A stretch of DNA of 64,000 nucleotides. It comes from Pseudomonas phenolilytica. GTDB taxonomy: Bacteria; Pseudomonadota; Gammaproteobacteria; Pseudomonadales; Pseudomonadaceae. A program made the translations under genes and the position numbers. Within the stretch, counting starts at the first letter, position 1. Each line of letters opens with the position of its first letter. Below the pieces are notes generated by a model. That model searched no databases. It was not told the DNA's origin and worked only from the letters and a program-made list of their open reading frames with translations. The stretch is taken from assembly GCF_021432765.1 (NCBI RefSeq), contig NZ_CP058908.1, forward strand, positions 2,690,001 to 2,754,000, written 5' to 3'. This document shows positions 44,703-54,308 of this stretch, in pieces.

Positions 44703-45913
44703 ATACACTCGAAATGCCCAGCGTCGCCGTGACCGGTCGGCAAACCTTGCGCATATTGATCAGCAGCCGCGATGCTGCCGCGCTGACCCGCCTCAAGGCG
44801 CTGATCCAGGAGCTTCCCGGCTTGGAGGTCAGTACGCGGCTGGTGAGCAACGGCCACACCGATCCGCTGTACGGGCTGGAGCAAATGCCCGATGTGCTGC
44901 TGCTGCATGCCAGCCACCTGTGGCGCGAGGAACTGGGCGCGCTGCAGCAGCATCCGGCGCAGTTGCGGCCGCCGCTGCTGGTGTGCGGCCCGCAGGACGA
45001 TCGCGACTGCATGCGCCTGGCGATGCAGGCGGGCGCACGGGATTTCTTCCCGGAGCCGGTGTTGGCGCACGAGCTGCTTGCCGCCATCGGCCGTATTTCG
45101 CTGGAGCTGCGTGACGGCCAGGCGTGCGGCGGCAAGGTGATCGCCATCATGAACGCCAAGGGCGGCTCCGGCGCCACCATGCTGGCCTGCAACCTGGCCC
45201 ACGCGCTCAGCGCCCGCGGCCGGCGTACCTTGCTGCTCGACCTGGACCTGCAGTTCGGCAGCGTCGCGCATTGCCTGGACGTCCATCCGACCCATAGCCA
45301 CATCGAGGTGCTGCAGCGCGTCAATGAGCTGGACGGTATCGCGCTGCATGGCTTCTGCAGCCACTTCAGCCCGACGCTGGATGTGCTCGGCGGGCGCGCC
45401 GGCGAGCTGTGCCTGACCCAGGACGTGCAGCTGGAGCAGCTGGAAAGCCTGCTCAGCCTGGCGCGCGGCAGCTATGACTGGGTGGTGGTGGACCTGCCGC
45501 GGCAGATCGACCACCTCACCGGCATCGCCCTGGAGCAGGCCGATCACGTTTATGTGGTGATGCAGCAGTCGCTCAGCCACCTCAAGGATGCCGCGCGACT
45601 GGTGCGCATCCTGCGCGAAGACCTCGGCGTTGCCGGCGAGCGCCTGCAGGTGGTGGTCAATCGCTACGACAAGACGGCACCGGTCGGCCTCAAGGACATC
45701 GCCGAGGCGCTGCGCTGCGGCGAACCGCAGAGGCTGCCGAACGACTACGCGGTAACCAGCGAAAGCCAGAACACCGGCGTGCCGCTGGAGCTGCACGCTC
45801 CGCGCGCAGCGCTGACCCAGAGCATCGCGCAGATGAGCCGGGAACTGCTCGGTGGCGAGGCCGTGGCGCCGGGGCTGCTCAAACGCACCTTTGGCCGATT
45901 CTTCGGGGGTTGA
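44696..45913 (+). CDS. tadZ: TadZ/CpaE pilus localisation ATPase
   Basis: A 405-aa MinD/ParA-like ATPase with a receiver-like N-terminal domain ([20 protein letters not shown]). Deviant Walker A at about 153-162: [10 protein letters not shown], where the signature Lys is kept but the P-loop Lys-Thr is Ala-Thr, as in CpaE/TadZ proteins; Walker [10 protein letters not shown]. It places the Tad machine at the cell pole or site. Overlaps the tadF end. Confidence 0.9.
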   Translation: MLNTLEMPSVAVTGRQTLRILISSRDAAALTRLKALIQELPGLEVSTRLVSNGHTDPLYGLEQMPDVLLLHASHLWREELGALQQHPAQLRPPLLVCGPQDDRDCMRLAMQAGARDFFPEPVLAHELLAAIGRISLELRDGQACGGKVIAIMNAKGGSGATMLACNLAHALSARGRRTLLLDLDLQFGSVAHCLDVHPTHSHIEVLQRVNELDGIALHGFCSHFSPTLDVLGGRAGELCLTQDVQLEQLESLLSLARGSYDWVVVDLPRQIDHLTGIALEQADHVYVVMQQSLSHLKDAARLVRILREDLGVAGERLQVVVNRYDKTAPVGLKDIAEALRCGEPQRLPNDYAVTSESQNTGVPLELHAPRAALTQSIAQMSRELLGGEAVAPGLLKRTFGRFFGG

Positions 45914-45915
45914 TC

Positions 45916-47349
45916 ATGCTCAGCGAACTGCGCAACCGCCTGCAGGCAGGCAAGCGAACCCCACCCGGCGCACCGGCTCCACAAGCCGCGGCCGCAGCGG
46001 TGGACAACCTCATGGCCTGGGAGAGTGCGACGGTCGAGCCGTTGTACGAGACCCGCAGCCAGCTCAATCCGATCGATGCCGAGTGGCGCGAGAAAATCTA
46101 CCAGCAGCTGCTCAAGGTGATGGACCTGTCGCTGCTCGACTCCCTGGAGCCGGCGGATGCGACGTGGCAAATCCGTGAAATCTGCCAGCGCCTGCTCGAC
46201 GAGCATGCCGCGCCGGTGAGCGCCGCCGGGCGCCAGCAGGTCATCAAGCAGATCACCGACGAGGTGCTCGGCCTCGGCCCGCTGGAACCGCTGCTGGCCG
46301 ACGCCACGGTGTCGGACATCCTGGTCAACGGCCATGCCTCGGTCTACGTCGAACGCCACGGCAAGCTGCAGCGCACCGATGTGCGCTTTCGCGACGACCA
46401 GCACCTGCTCAACATCATCGATCGCATCGTGTCCAGTCTCGGCCGGCGCATCGACGAATCCTCGCCGCTGGTGGATGCGCGGCTGAAGGACGGCTCACGG
46501 GTCAACGCGATCATCCCGCCGCTGGCCATCGACGGGCCGAGCGTGTCGATCCGCCGCTTCGCCGTGGACCTGCTGAATGCCGAGAGTCTGGTGCAGATGG
46601 GCACGCTGACGCCGGCCATCGCCCTGGTGCTCAAGGCCATCGTGCGCGGGCGGATGAACGTGCTGGTCTCCGGCGGCACCGGCACCGGCAAGACCACCAT
46701 GCTCAACGTGCTGTCGAGTTTCATCCCGCACAACGAGCGCATCGTCACCATCGAGGACTCGGCCGAGCTGCAGCTGCAGCAGCCGCATGTGGTGCGCCTG
46801 GAAACGCGGCCGCCGAATATCGAGGGGCGTGGCGAGGTGAACCAGCGCGAGCTGGTGCGCAACAGCCTGCGTATGCGCCCGGACCGCATCGTCATCGGTG
46901 AGGTGCGTGGCGCCGAGGCGCTGGACATGCTGGCGGCGATGAACACCGGCCACGACGGCTCGATCACCACCATCCACGCCAACACCCCGCGAGACGCCCT
47001 GAGCCGCATCGAGAACATGGTGTCGATGAGCGGCGCGACCTTCCCGATCAAGGCCCTGCGCCAGCAGATCGCTTCGGCTATCGACGTGGTCATTCAGCTC
47101 GAACGTCAGGAAGACGGCAAGCGGCGGCTGGTCAGCGTGCAGGAGATCAACGGCATGGAAGGCGAGATCATCACCATGACCGAGATCTTCACCTTCGAGC
47201 GCCGCGGCATTGGCGAGCACGGCGAGGTGCTCGGCGATTACCGGCCGACCGGCATGGTCCCGGCGTTCCGCGACGTGCTGGCCAAGCGCGGCATCGAGCT
47301 GCCGCTGGAGCTGTTCCGCCCGGATTGGATGGAGGCCTTGCAGCCATGA
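45916..47349 (+). CDS. tadA: Tad secretion ATPase TadA/CpaF
   Basis: A 477-aa VirB11-like hexameric ATPase driving pilus assembly. Walker [20 protein letters not shown] (about residue 252), Asp box ITIED SAEL-like [13 protein letters not shown], Walker [21 protein letters not shown], His box [14 protein letters not shown]. It begins at ATG 45916; a TTG two codons earlier is possible. The last bases overlap tadB. Confidence 0.94.
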   Translation: MLSELRNRLQAGKRTPPGAPAPQAAAAAVDNLMAWESATVEPLYETRSQLNPIDAEWREKIYQQLLKVMDLSLLDSLEPADATWQIREICQRLLDEHAAPVSAAGRQQVIKQITDEVLGLGPLEPLLADATVSDILVNGHASVYVERHGKLQRTDVRFRDDQHLLNIIDRIVSSLGRRIDESSPLVDARLKDGSRVNAIIPPLAIDGPSVSIRRFAVDLLNAESLVQMGTLTPAIALVLKAIVRGRMNVLVSGGTGTGKTTMLNVLSSFIPHNERIVTIEDSAELQLQQPHVVRLETRPPNIEGRGEVNQRELVRNSLRMRPDRIVIGEVRGAEALDMLAAMNTGHDGSITTIHANTPRDALSRIENMVSMSGATFPIKALRQQIASAIDVVIQLERQEDGKRRLVSVQEINGMEGEIITMTEIFTFERRGIGEHGEVLGDYRPTGMVPAFRDVLAKRGIELPLELFRPDWMEALQP

Positions 47350-48332
47350 GCCAGCTTCCCGCTGAATTCTTCCTGGCGTTCTTCGGCATGATCTTCGTCG
47401 CGGTGTTCTTGCTCAGCCAGGGCCTGACGGTGCCGGTATTCGGCGAGGCGGGGCGGGTGCGCAAGCGCATCCGCGAGCGTCTGCAGCTGCTCGAACAGGC
47501 CAGCGATCTGCCGAACATGCAGGTGCTGCTGCGCCAGAAGTACCTCAAGCGCCTGTCGCCGCTGGATGCCGCGCTGGAGCAGCTGCCGCTGATGGAGCGG
47601 CTGGCTCAGACGATCGAGCAGAGCGGACACCACTACCGCGCCTATCGCGTGGTGCTGCTGGGGCTGGTGCTGGGCGTCGCGGTGGCGCTGCTCGGTTGGT
47701 TGCTGTTGCGGCTGTGGTGGCTGGCGGCGCTGCTGGGTTTTGCGGCGTTCTGGCTGCCGCTGCTGAAGATCGGTCGTGACCGTGCCAATCGCTTCGCCGA
47801 GTTCGAGGAGGGCCTGGCCGATGCGCTGGATGCCATGTGCCGGGCGCTGCGCGCCGGCCATCCGTTCAACGAAACGCTGCGGCTGGTAGCTGACGAGCAT
47901 CAGGGCGCGGTCGCCCACGAGTTCGGCCTGACCTTCGCCGACATCAACTACGGCAACGACGTGCGCCGCGCCATGCTCGGCCTGCTGGAGCGGATGCCGA
48001 GCATGACGGTGATGATGCTGGTGACCAGCATCCTCATCCACCGCGAAACCGGCGGCAACCTGACCGAGGTGCTGGAGCGCCTCAGCCGGTTGATTCGCGA
48101 GCGTTTCCGCTTCCAGCGCAAGGTCCGCACGCTGTCGGCCGAAGGGCGGATGTCGGCCTGGGTGCTGGTGTCGGTGCCTTTCGTGCTGGCGGCGGTGATC
48201 ATGCTGACCACGCCGGAGTATCTGCCGTTGCTGGTCAACGAACCCATCGGGCAGAAACTCAGCATGGCGGCCTTCGGCGCGATGCTGCTGGGCATCTTCT
48301 GGATACGCCGGATCATCCGTATCCAGGTTTGA
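47346..48332 (+). CDS. tadB: Tad inner-membrane protein TadB
   Basis: A 328-aa GspF-like platform protein with four or so TM helices, including [20 protein letters not shown] at the N-terminus, and the T2SSF domain motifs [20 protein letters not shown] and [20 protein letters not shown]. It pairs with TadC as the inner-membrane platform. The ATG at 47346 (MSQLPAEFF) overlaps the tadA stop; an ATG at 47325 would extend it by seven residues. Confidence 0.92.
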   Translation: MSQLPAEFFLAFFGMIFVAVFLLSQGLTVPVFGEAGRVRKRIRERLQLLEQASDLPNMQVLLRQKYLKRLSPLDAALEQLPLMERLAQTIEQSGHHYRAYRVVLLGLVLGVAVALLGWLLLRLWWLAALLGFAAFWLPLLKIGRDRANRFAEFEEGLADALDAMCRALRAGHPFNETLRLVADEHQGAVAHEFGLTFADINYGNDVRRAMLGLLERMPSMTVMMLVTSILIHRETGGNLTEVLERLSRLIRERFRFQRKVRTLSAEGRMSAWVLVSVPFVLAAVIMLTTPEYLPLLVNEPIGQKLSMAAFGAMLLGIFWIRRIIRIQV

Positions 48333-48347
48333 GCGGGGGGCGCGGTG

Positions 48348-49322
48348 ATGGACTATCTCTACGGGCTGGTGCAGAGCGTGGTGGGCGATGAGCAGCAGGT
48401 TCGGCTGATCTTCCTGCTGGCCGTGGCGCTGAGCGCGATGCTGGCGGTGGGCACCCTGTCGGTCCTGGTGATGGGCCTGCAGGACCCGGTGCGCCGGCGT
48501 CTGGCGGTGATCAAGCGCGGCGGCCTGCGCGGCGCCGAACATGCCGCGCAGGTGCCACGCGGCAATCTGCACGTGCTGCTGGAGCAGGTCGGTCAGCGCT
48601 TCGTCAGCGCCGAAGACGGCCAGCGCTCGGCGACCGCCGCGCTGCTGCAGCATGCCGGCTACCGCTCGGCCACGGCGGTGCAGATGTATTGGGCGATCCG
48701 CCTGCTGCTGCCGCTCACGCTCTTGGTGGCGACTTTGCTGGTGCTGCCGATGGTGACCACGCCCAGCCTGACCACCGGCCTGCTGGTGGCGGGGCTGGCG
48801 GTCGGCCTCGGTTGGCTGGCGCCGGCAGTGATCGTCGAGAAGCGCCGCGACCGCCGGCAGGCCCGGCTGCGCGGGGCGTTTCCCGATGCGCTGGACCTGA
48901 TGGTGGTCTGCGTGGAGTCGGGGCTGGCCCTGCCGCAGGCCATCGAGCGGGTCGCCGAGGAAATGGCGGTGAGCCAGGCCGAGCTGGCCGAGGAGCTGGC
49001 GACGGTCAATGCCGAGATTCGCGCCGGTATTTCCAGCGCGGCGGCACTGGCGCATCTGGCCGAGCGCACCGGCCTGGAGGATGTGCGCGGGCTGGTCAGC
49101 CTGCTGGCGCAGAGCATCCGTTTCGGCACCAGCGTTGCCGACACGTTGCGCATCTACGCCGAGGAGTTTCGCGACCGGCGTACCCAGGCGGCGGAGGAGC
49201 AGGCCGCCAAGATCGGTACCAAGCTGGTGTTCCCGCTGATTTTCTGCCTGTGGCCGAGCTTTTTCCTGGTCGCCATCGGCCCCGCCATGATCGGCGTTCT
49301 CAAAGCGTTCGGGAGATTGTGA
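48348..49322 (+). CDS. tadC: Tad inner-membrane protein TadC
   Basis: A 324-aa GspF-like protein similar in layout to TadB: T2SSF domain with FPDALDLMVVCVESGLALPQ and SIRFGTSVADTLRIYAEEFR, and a C-terminal helix KLVFPLIFCLWPSFFLVAIG. Works with TadB. Start ATG 48348 (or the GTG three bases earlier), 15 bp after tadB. Followed by tadD with a 1-bp gap. Confidence 0.92.
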   Translation: MDYLYGLVQSVVGDEQQVRLIFLLAVALSAMLAVGTLSVLVMGLQDPVRRRLAVIKRGGLRGAEHAAQVPRGNLHVLLEQVGQRFVSAEDGQRSATAALLQHAGYRSATAVQMYWAIRLLLPLTLLVATLLVLPMVTTPSLTTGLLVAGLAVGLGWLAPAVIVEKRRDRRQARLRGAFPDALDLMVVCVESGLALPQAIERVAEEMAVSQAELAEELATVNAEIRAGISSAAALAHLAERTGLEDVRGLVSLLAQSIRFGTSVADTLRIYAEEFRDRRTQAAEEQAAKIGTKLVFPLIFCLWPSFFLVAIGPAMIGVLKAFGRL

Positions 49323-49323
49323 G

Positions 49324-50361
49324 ATGAGAAGAATCAGTCTGCTGCTGGCCCTGTCGGCCGTGCTCGCCGGGTGTCAGTCGATGGGGCCGGAGCCGGGCGA
49401 GGGACGTTCCATCTACGCCGGCAACCATTCGGTGCTGTATCGCGCGCGGCAACAAGCCGGTTCGCTGGAGCAGGCGCTGCAGCTGGCCGACATGGCCTAT
49501 CAGGCGGGGGATCTGGATCAGGCGCTGTTCCAGTATCTGCGCGTGCTGGAACTGGAGCCCACGCGGTATTCGGCGCTGGTCTGGGTGGGGCGGATTCACC
49601 GCGAGCGCGGCAACATCCAGCTTGCCGAACTGGCCTTCGAGGAGGTGCTGAGCAAGGCGCCGAACGATCTCGACGCGCTGGCGGAGATGGGCATGCTGCA
49701 ACTGGCCAAGCGCGATCAGGACGCGGCGCGCGAGCTGCTGTCGCGCGCACTGCTGCGCGATCAGCAACGCCTGGCGAACGCGCCGCAGAACGCCATGCCC
49801 GCGGTGGATGCGCTGAAGGTGGACCGGCAGTCGCCGCTGCGCCTGTACAACGCGCTCGGCGTGCTGGCCGACCTGACCAACGAGTTTCCGCTGGCCGAGC
49901 GCTACTACCGGCTGGCGCTGCAGATCGAGCCGCGTTCGGCGCTGGTGCAGAACAGTCTCGGCTACTCGTACTACATGGCCGGACACTGGGTGGAGGCCGA
50001 GCAGGTCTACCGCCGCGCGCTCGACCGCAACGGCAGCTACGCGCCGCTGTGGCGCAACTACGGCCTGTTGCTGGCGCGCACGCAGCGCTACGAGGCAGCG
50101 CTGTCGGCGTTCGAGCAGATCGGTTCGCGCGCCCAGGCCAGCAACGACGTGGGCTACGTCTGCCTGGTGGAGGGCCGGCTGGATGAGGCCGAGCAGTTCT
50201 TCCGCAGCGCGATGGAGCAGTCGCCGTCGCACTACGCCACCGCCTGGGATAACCTCGAACGCGTGCGTCAGCTGCGCAAGGTGCGCCAGCTCGGCCAGGA
50301 ACCGATCCAGACAGAGGCGGTCGCCGCGGCGGCCGACGTCAAGGTGTTCGCCGTACCGTAG
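49324..50361 (+). CDS. tadD: Tad TPR lipoprotein TadD
   Basis: A 345-aa lipoprotein (MRRISLLLALSAVLAGCQSM, lipobox LAGC, Cys 17) with several tetratricopeptide repeats: AGDLDQALFQYLRVLELEPT, RGNIQLAELAFEEVLSKAPN, EFPLAERYYRLALQIEPRSA. TadD proteins are thought to aid secretin assembly. Last gene of the cluster; its 3' end overlaps the acyltransferase gene on the other strand by 23 bp. Confidence 0.9.
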   Translation: MRRISLLLALSAVLAGCQSMGPEPGEGRSIYAGNHSVLYRARQQAGSLEQALQLADMAYQAGDLDQALFQYLRVLELEPTRYSALVWVGRIHRERGNIQLAELAFEEVLSKAPNDLDALAEMGMLQLAKRDQDAARELLSRALLRDQQRLANAPQNAMPAVDALKVDRQSPLRLYNALGVLADLTNEFPLAERYYRLALQIEPRSALVQNSLGYSYYMAGHWVEAEQVYRRALDRNGSYAPLWRNYGLLLARTQRYEAALSAFEQIGSRAQASNDVGYVCLVEGRLDEAEQFFRSAMEQSPSHYATAWDNLERVRQLRKVRQLGQEPIQTEAVAAAADVKVFAVP

Positions 50362-51427
50362 CGGCGCTGGCCAGCGAGGGACTGCTGCGCGTCGCGCGAC
50401 GCGGGCCGCGTGGCAGATGGCGCTTGAGCGTCAGCGCCGGCGCCTCGACCAGATGCCACGAGAGCACGGCCGCCAGCAGGCTGGCGCTGAAGCCAAGCAC
50501 CATGAACGGCAGCAACGGCAGGTTGCCGGCGCTCCAGTACATCAGCAGTTGCTGGAGCGGAAAGCTGAAGATGTACAGGCCGTAGGAGAAATCGCCGGCC
50601 TTGCCGAAGCCGGCGAGTCGTGGGATGCGCAGGTGCGCCAGGTAGATCACCAGATAGGGCAGGGTCAGCGAATGTACCAGCGGCCAGATGCCGTGGCCGG
50701 CGCTGAGCAGGCTGGCTGCCAGCAGCGGCACGGCGATCTTCCAGCTCCAGCGGATACGATGGCGGTACAGATACAGCACCGCGCCGAAATAGAAGAACAC
50801 CCCCAGCCGGCTGAACTTGCGCAGCAGGTCGCTCTGCAGATCGAACGCCGCAATCAGGTAGAACTGCGTGGCGATCAACAGCGCCAGCCCGAGCAGCGCC
50901 ATGCGTCGGCTGAACAGCCCGAGCATGCCCAGCAGCACCACCGAGGCATACATCAGCACCTCGTAGGGCAGGGTCCAGAGCGAGCCGTTGACCGTGTTGG
51001 GGAAGGGGTTGTCGACGAACACGCCGGGTAGCTGGAACTGCGTCAGCAGCGCGATGTTGCCCAGGTAGCCCAGCGTCTGCGGCCCGCTCCAGTAGTCGGC
51101 CAGCGGCAGCTGCGTAGCCAGCGGTCCGATCACCAGCACGCCGAGTAGCACCGAGACGGCCAGCGCCGGGAAGATGCGCAGCGCCCGCTTGCCGACGAAG
51201 TCGATCACGCTGCGGCTGTTGAGCCAGGACGCGGCGATCAGATAACCGCTCATCACGAAAAACAGGTGAACGGCAATGTCGGCGCTGTCGTAACGGCCAG
51301 TGAACAGGCGTACCGGCTCGCTGGTGCCACGGCCGGACAGCCAGAAGCTGTGGCCGAACACCACCGCCGAGGCGGCGAAGAAGCGCAGGAAGTCGAAGTT
51401 GTTGTCGCGCGAATCGGTGGCATTCAT
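50339..51427 (-). CDS. Acyltransferase 3 (OafA/YrhL-like)
   Basis: A 362-aa membrane enzyme, acyltransferase family 3: NNFDFLRFFAASAVVFGHSF (H in motif FGHS), LFFVMSGYLIAASWL and a chain of about ten TM helices. Such enzymes O-acetylate polysaccharides or lipids. It is the last gene of the polysaccharide locus, so it probably decorates the polymer. The last ~25 residues are Arg/Ser rich and antisense to tadD. 25 bp downstream of the GT2 gene. Confidence 0.85.
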   Translation of the reverse strand: MNATDSRDNNFDFLRFFAASAVVFGHSFWLSGRGTSEPVRLFTGRYDSADIAVHLFFVMSGYLIAASWLNSRSVIDFVGKRALRIFPALAVSVLLGVLVIGPLATQLPLADYWSGPQTLGYLGNIALLTQFQLPGVFVDNPFPNTVNGSLWTLPYEVLMYASVVLLGMLGLFSRRMALLGLALLIATQFYLIAAFDLQSDLLRKFSRLGVFFYFGAVLYLYRHRIRWSWKIAVPLLAASLLSAGHGIWPLVHSLTLPYLVIYLAHLRIPRLAGFGKAGDFSYGLYIFSFPLQQLLMYWSAGNLPLLPFMVLGFSASLLAAVLSWHLVEAPALTLKRHLPRGPRRATRSSPSLASAATVRRTP

Positions 51428-51452
51428 TGCCGGTAATCTCCTGGATCAGCGC

Positions 51453-52451
51453 TCAGCGCAGCGGGAACGCCTCGCTCATGCCCAGTGCACAGCGTTCACC
51501 GTCGTGGATGGCTCGTTCCAGCAGGCGCAGGCGTTGCGGGGCGTTGCGCCGATGGGCGACGAGCCGTAGCAGGGCGAGGAAGATCGTGCGGTTCAGGCGC
51601 AGCAGCCAGCGCGAGCCGACCCAGACGTGGGTATCGAACCAGGCCTGGTTGCGCGCGCTGTAGTAGGCGCGAAAGTCCGAGTCGCCGAGCAGGAAGGCCT
51701 CGTAGATGTTGCGAGTGCGCGCCTTGATGTTCCACGACAGCTCCAGCTCGTCGATCAGCGCATCGGTGAGCAGGTACAGCCTGCCGCCGTCTTCGGTGAT
51801 GCGGCGGGTGTATTCGGTATCGTCGGCGTACAGCACCAGATCGCGCAGCGGCACGCCGATGCGCTGGTACAGGCTGCGGTGCGCGAGCATGCCGCCATAA
51901 GGCGCGAACGGCAGGCTGATGCGCCGTGGCGGCGTGCCGCGCGGCGAGCCCCAGGGCAGGCGTCGCCAGAGCTTGTAGGGTAGTTGGGCGACGTGGAAGC
52001 CGAAGTAGCTCGAACGCGGCTGGATGGCGAAGCAGGCCGGCACGCCCTGGGCGATATCGGCCTGCTGGGTGGGGCGAAAACCCAGAACCGCGACACGCGC
52101 CAGGCCGTGCTCATTGCCCAGTTCGGCCAGCTCGCGATGCAGGATTTCCACGGCGGCGGCGCTCGGTGCGTTGTCGTCGTCCATCATCCAGATGTATTCG
52201 GCGCCGCGCTGCAGCGCGGCTTCGATGCCGACCGCGTAGCCGTTGGCCGAGCCGCTGTTGTGCGGCAGCTCGATTAGCTCGACCTGCTCCGGCCAGCGTT
52301 CGCGCAGCGTGTCGAGCGCGGCGGTGGCGGCGTTGCTCACCACCACCACCCGCTCGATGGCCGCGAAGGCCAGCGCGCGTTCGATCAGCTGTTGCAGGTA
52401 GCCCAGGCGGTCGCCGTAGGTCACGGTCACAATCGTGGTGGTGCGTTTCAT
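51453..52451 (-). CDS. Glycosyltransferase family 2
   Basis: A 332-aa GT-A-fold glycosyltransferase. N-terminal TTIVTVTYGDRLGYLQQLIE, nucleotide-sugar site EYIWMMDDDNAPSAAAVEIL with the DDD metal motif, and ADDTEYTRRI downstream; the layout is like GlfT2/rhamnosyltransferase members. Sugar unknown. The start follows a clear run of GT genes in the same direction. Confidence 0.85.
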   Translation of the reverse strand: MKRTTTIVTVTYGDRLGYLQQLIERALAFAAIERVVVVSNAATAALDTLRERWPEQVELIELPHNSGSANGYAVGIEAALQRGAEYIWMMDDDNAPSAAAVEILHRELAELGNEHGLARVAVLGFRPTQQADIAQGVPACFAIQPRSSYFGFHVAQLPYKLWRRLPWGSPRGTPPRRISLPFAPYGGMLAHRSLYQRIGVPLRDLVLYADDTEYTRRITEDGGRLYLLTDALIDELELSWNIKARTRNIYEAFLLGDSDFRAYYSARNQAWFDTHVWVGSRWLLRLNRTIFLALLRLVAHRRNAPQRLRLLERAIHDGERCALGMSEAFPLR

Positions 52452-52474
52452 GGTCGTCTCGCGGCGGGGCGGTT

Positions 52475-52684
52475 TCAGGCTTCGTCGGCGGCGGACAGCA
52501 GGCTGCCGTGGGGGCAGGCCGCCGCGGGCTGATCGTCATCGTTGGGGTGGAACAGCGCATGGAAGATGACCACGTACTCCGGCCCCGGCCCAGCCCCGGC
52601 GGGCTGCGATACCGGGACGATTTCGGTGTAGGAATAGCCGTCGGCGAGGACCATTGGACGTCGGGTATTACCTGGGCGATGCAT
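52475..52684 (-). CDS. Small hypothetical protein in EPS locus
   Basis: A 69-aa ORF, MHRPGNTRRPMVLADGYSYT, ending LLSAADEA. Start ATG 52684 is preceded by AGGAGAACC; an upstream ATG at 52702 has no such site. No domain, signal peptide or membrane segment. The region YSYTEIVPVSQPAGAG is Tyr/Pro-rich. It fits the operon spacing but nothing else supports it strongly. Confidence 0.4.
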   Translation of the reverse strand: MHRPGNTRRPMVLADGYSYTEIVPVSQPAGAGPGPEYVVIFHALFHPNDDDQPAAACPHGSLLSAADEA

Positions 52685-52721
52685 GTTGGTTCTCCTGCGC
52701 ATCGATTGATGCGCCTGTCGA

Positions 52722-53015
52722 TCAGAACGAGTAACGGCGGGTATCCGGGGTACTGGGCAGGTAGTGCTGAACGGCCGGTTCGGCGATCACACGCACGGCC
52801 GGCGGCGCCGGTATGGCGATGGCGCGCAGCGGTTGCGACCGCAAACAGGCGGCGCGCGGCGGCGCCTTGACGGCGCTCTCGTAAACGGCCACGCCTATGC
52901 AGCGCGTTGCGGCCGGGCTGGTTACCTGGCGTGGCTCGGCATGCGCGGTCTGTACGGTCAGCAAGACCAGACCGAGGGTGCGGCCAGCTTTCATCCACTG
53001 CTTTGCGGTGTTCAT
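52722..53015 (-). CDS. Small secreted hypothetical protein in EPS locus
   Basis: A 97-aa protein with a likely Sec signal, MNTAKQWMKAGRTLGLVLLT, cleaved after AHA (about residue 26). The mature part has two Cys (39 and 57) and no recognised domain. Start codon follows GGAGATTCAAGG. Lying in the operon, it may be a periplasmic or extracellular helper of polysaccharide export, but this is a guess. Confidence 0.5.
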   Translation of the reverse strand: MNTAKQWMKAGRTLGLVLLTVQTAHAEPRQVTSPAATRCIGVAVYESAVKAPPRAACLRSQPLRAIAIPAPPAVRVIAEPAVQHYLPSTPDTRRYSF

Positions 53016-53048
53016 CCTTGAATCTCCGTGAGGTGGGTTGCGTACCGG

Positions 53049-54239
53049 TCAGGCGTGCTTGGCCGAAAGCAGCGGCTGGATGGCCGCACGTCCCTGCAGC
53101 GCCAGTTGTCCGTCGAGCAGCGACACTTCCCGTATTCGCGCCTCGACGAAAGCCTTGATTTCCTGCTTGAAGCGCTCGCCACCGAAGCGCTCCGCGTTGC
53201 TGCGGCAGTTGCTCGCGCTGATGCGCTGGCAATGCGTCTCGAAGGTCCGCACGGCGGCGACGATCGAGTCGACGCTCTGCTCGGGATAGAACACGCCGGT
53301 GGGCTTTTCGTGCTCCAGACCGCGGATGGTTTCCAGCACGCCGCCGCGAGCGAAGGCAATGACCGGCGTGCCGCAGGCCTGGGCTTCGATCGGCGCAATG
53401 CCGAAGTCCTCCTCGGCGGCGAAGACGAATGCGCGGGCACGCTGCATGTACTGGCGCAGCACCTCGTCGCTCTGGTAGCCCATGAGGGTGACGTTGGCGC
53501 TGGCGACTTCGCGCACGCGCTCCATTTCCGGGCCGGTGCCGATGACCACCAGACGTTTGTCCGGCATCGCCGCGAAGGCTTCGACGATCAGCGGAATCTT
53601 CTTGTACGGAACCATGCGTGAGGCGGTGAGGTAGAAGTCTTCCTTGGCCTCGTGCAGGGTGAAGCGGCTGGTGTCCACCGGCGGGTAGATGACCGTCGAC
53701 TGGCGCCGGTAGCTCTTGTTGATGCGCTTGGCGATGAAGTGCGAGTTGGCGATGAACTCGTCGACGCCGCTGGCGGTGCGCTGGTCCCACATGCGCATGT
53801 AATGCAGCAGCATGCGCGCCAGCTTGGCCTTCACGCCGCGATCCAGGCTGGCCTCGTGCAGGTACTGGTGCTGCAGGTCCCAGGCGTAGCGGATGGGCGA
53901 GTGCACGTAACTGATGTGCAGCTGGTTGGGGCCGGTCAGCACGCCCTTGGCGACCGCGTGGCTGCTGGAGATCACCAGGTCGTATGCCGACATGTCGAGC
54001 TGCTCGATGGCCAGCGGCATCAGCGGCAGGTACTTCTGGTAGGCGCTGCGCGCCTTGGGCAGCTGCTGGATGAACGTGGTGGTGGCGCGCTTGCCGCCCA
54101 GCCGCGCGCGGTCCTCGTCGCAGAGGAAGTCGATGACGGCGAACAGGTCGGCTTCCGGCCAGGTCTCGCACAGCGCGGCGAGTACCCGTTCAGCTCCGGC
54201 ATAGGTCACCAGCCAGTCGTGAACGATGGCGATTTTCAT
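53049..54239 (-). CDS. Glycosyltransferase family 4
   Basis: A 396-aa GT-B glycosyltransferase of family 4. MKIAIVHDWLVTYAGAERVL at the N-terminus (as in WbaZ/mannosyltransferase-like proteins), SYVHSPIRYAWDLQHQYLHE, and the C-terminal E-x7-E motif in FVFAAEEDFGIAPIEAQACG. Start at 54239 rather than 54287, whose extra 16 residues are not GT-like. Donor and acceptor unknown. Confidence 0.88.
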   Translation of the reverse strand: MKIAIVHDWLVTYAGAERVLAALCETWPEADLFAVIDFLCDEDRARLGGKRATTTFIQQLPKARSAYQKYLPLMPLAIEQLDMSAYDLVISSSHAVAKGVLTGPNQLHISYVHSPIRYAWDLQHQYLHEASLDRGVKAKLARMLLHYMRMWDQRTASGVDEFIANSHFIAKRINKSYRRQSTVIYPPVDTSRFTLHEAKEDFYLTASRMVPYKKIPLIVEAFAAMPDKRLVVIGTGPEMERVREVASANVTLMGYQSDEVLRQYMQRARAFVFAAEEDFGIAPIEAQACGTPVIAFARGGVLETIRGLEHEKPTGVFYPEQSVDSIVAAVRTFETHCQRISASNCRSNAERFGGERFKQEIKAFVEARIREVSLLDGQLALQGRAAIQPLLSAKHA

Positions 54240-54308
54240 GGGGTCACCTCGATGGTGGAGGTGCGGCAGCGCGGGGCGCCGGCGCACGAATGGAGCGATG
54301 CGGCGTTG

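Noticed and set aside
45139..45185. Altered Walker A (GGSGAT) in TadZ as a possible inactivating change
   Set aside because: CpaE/TadZ proteins commonly have such a deviant P-loop, so it is not an anomaly.
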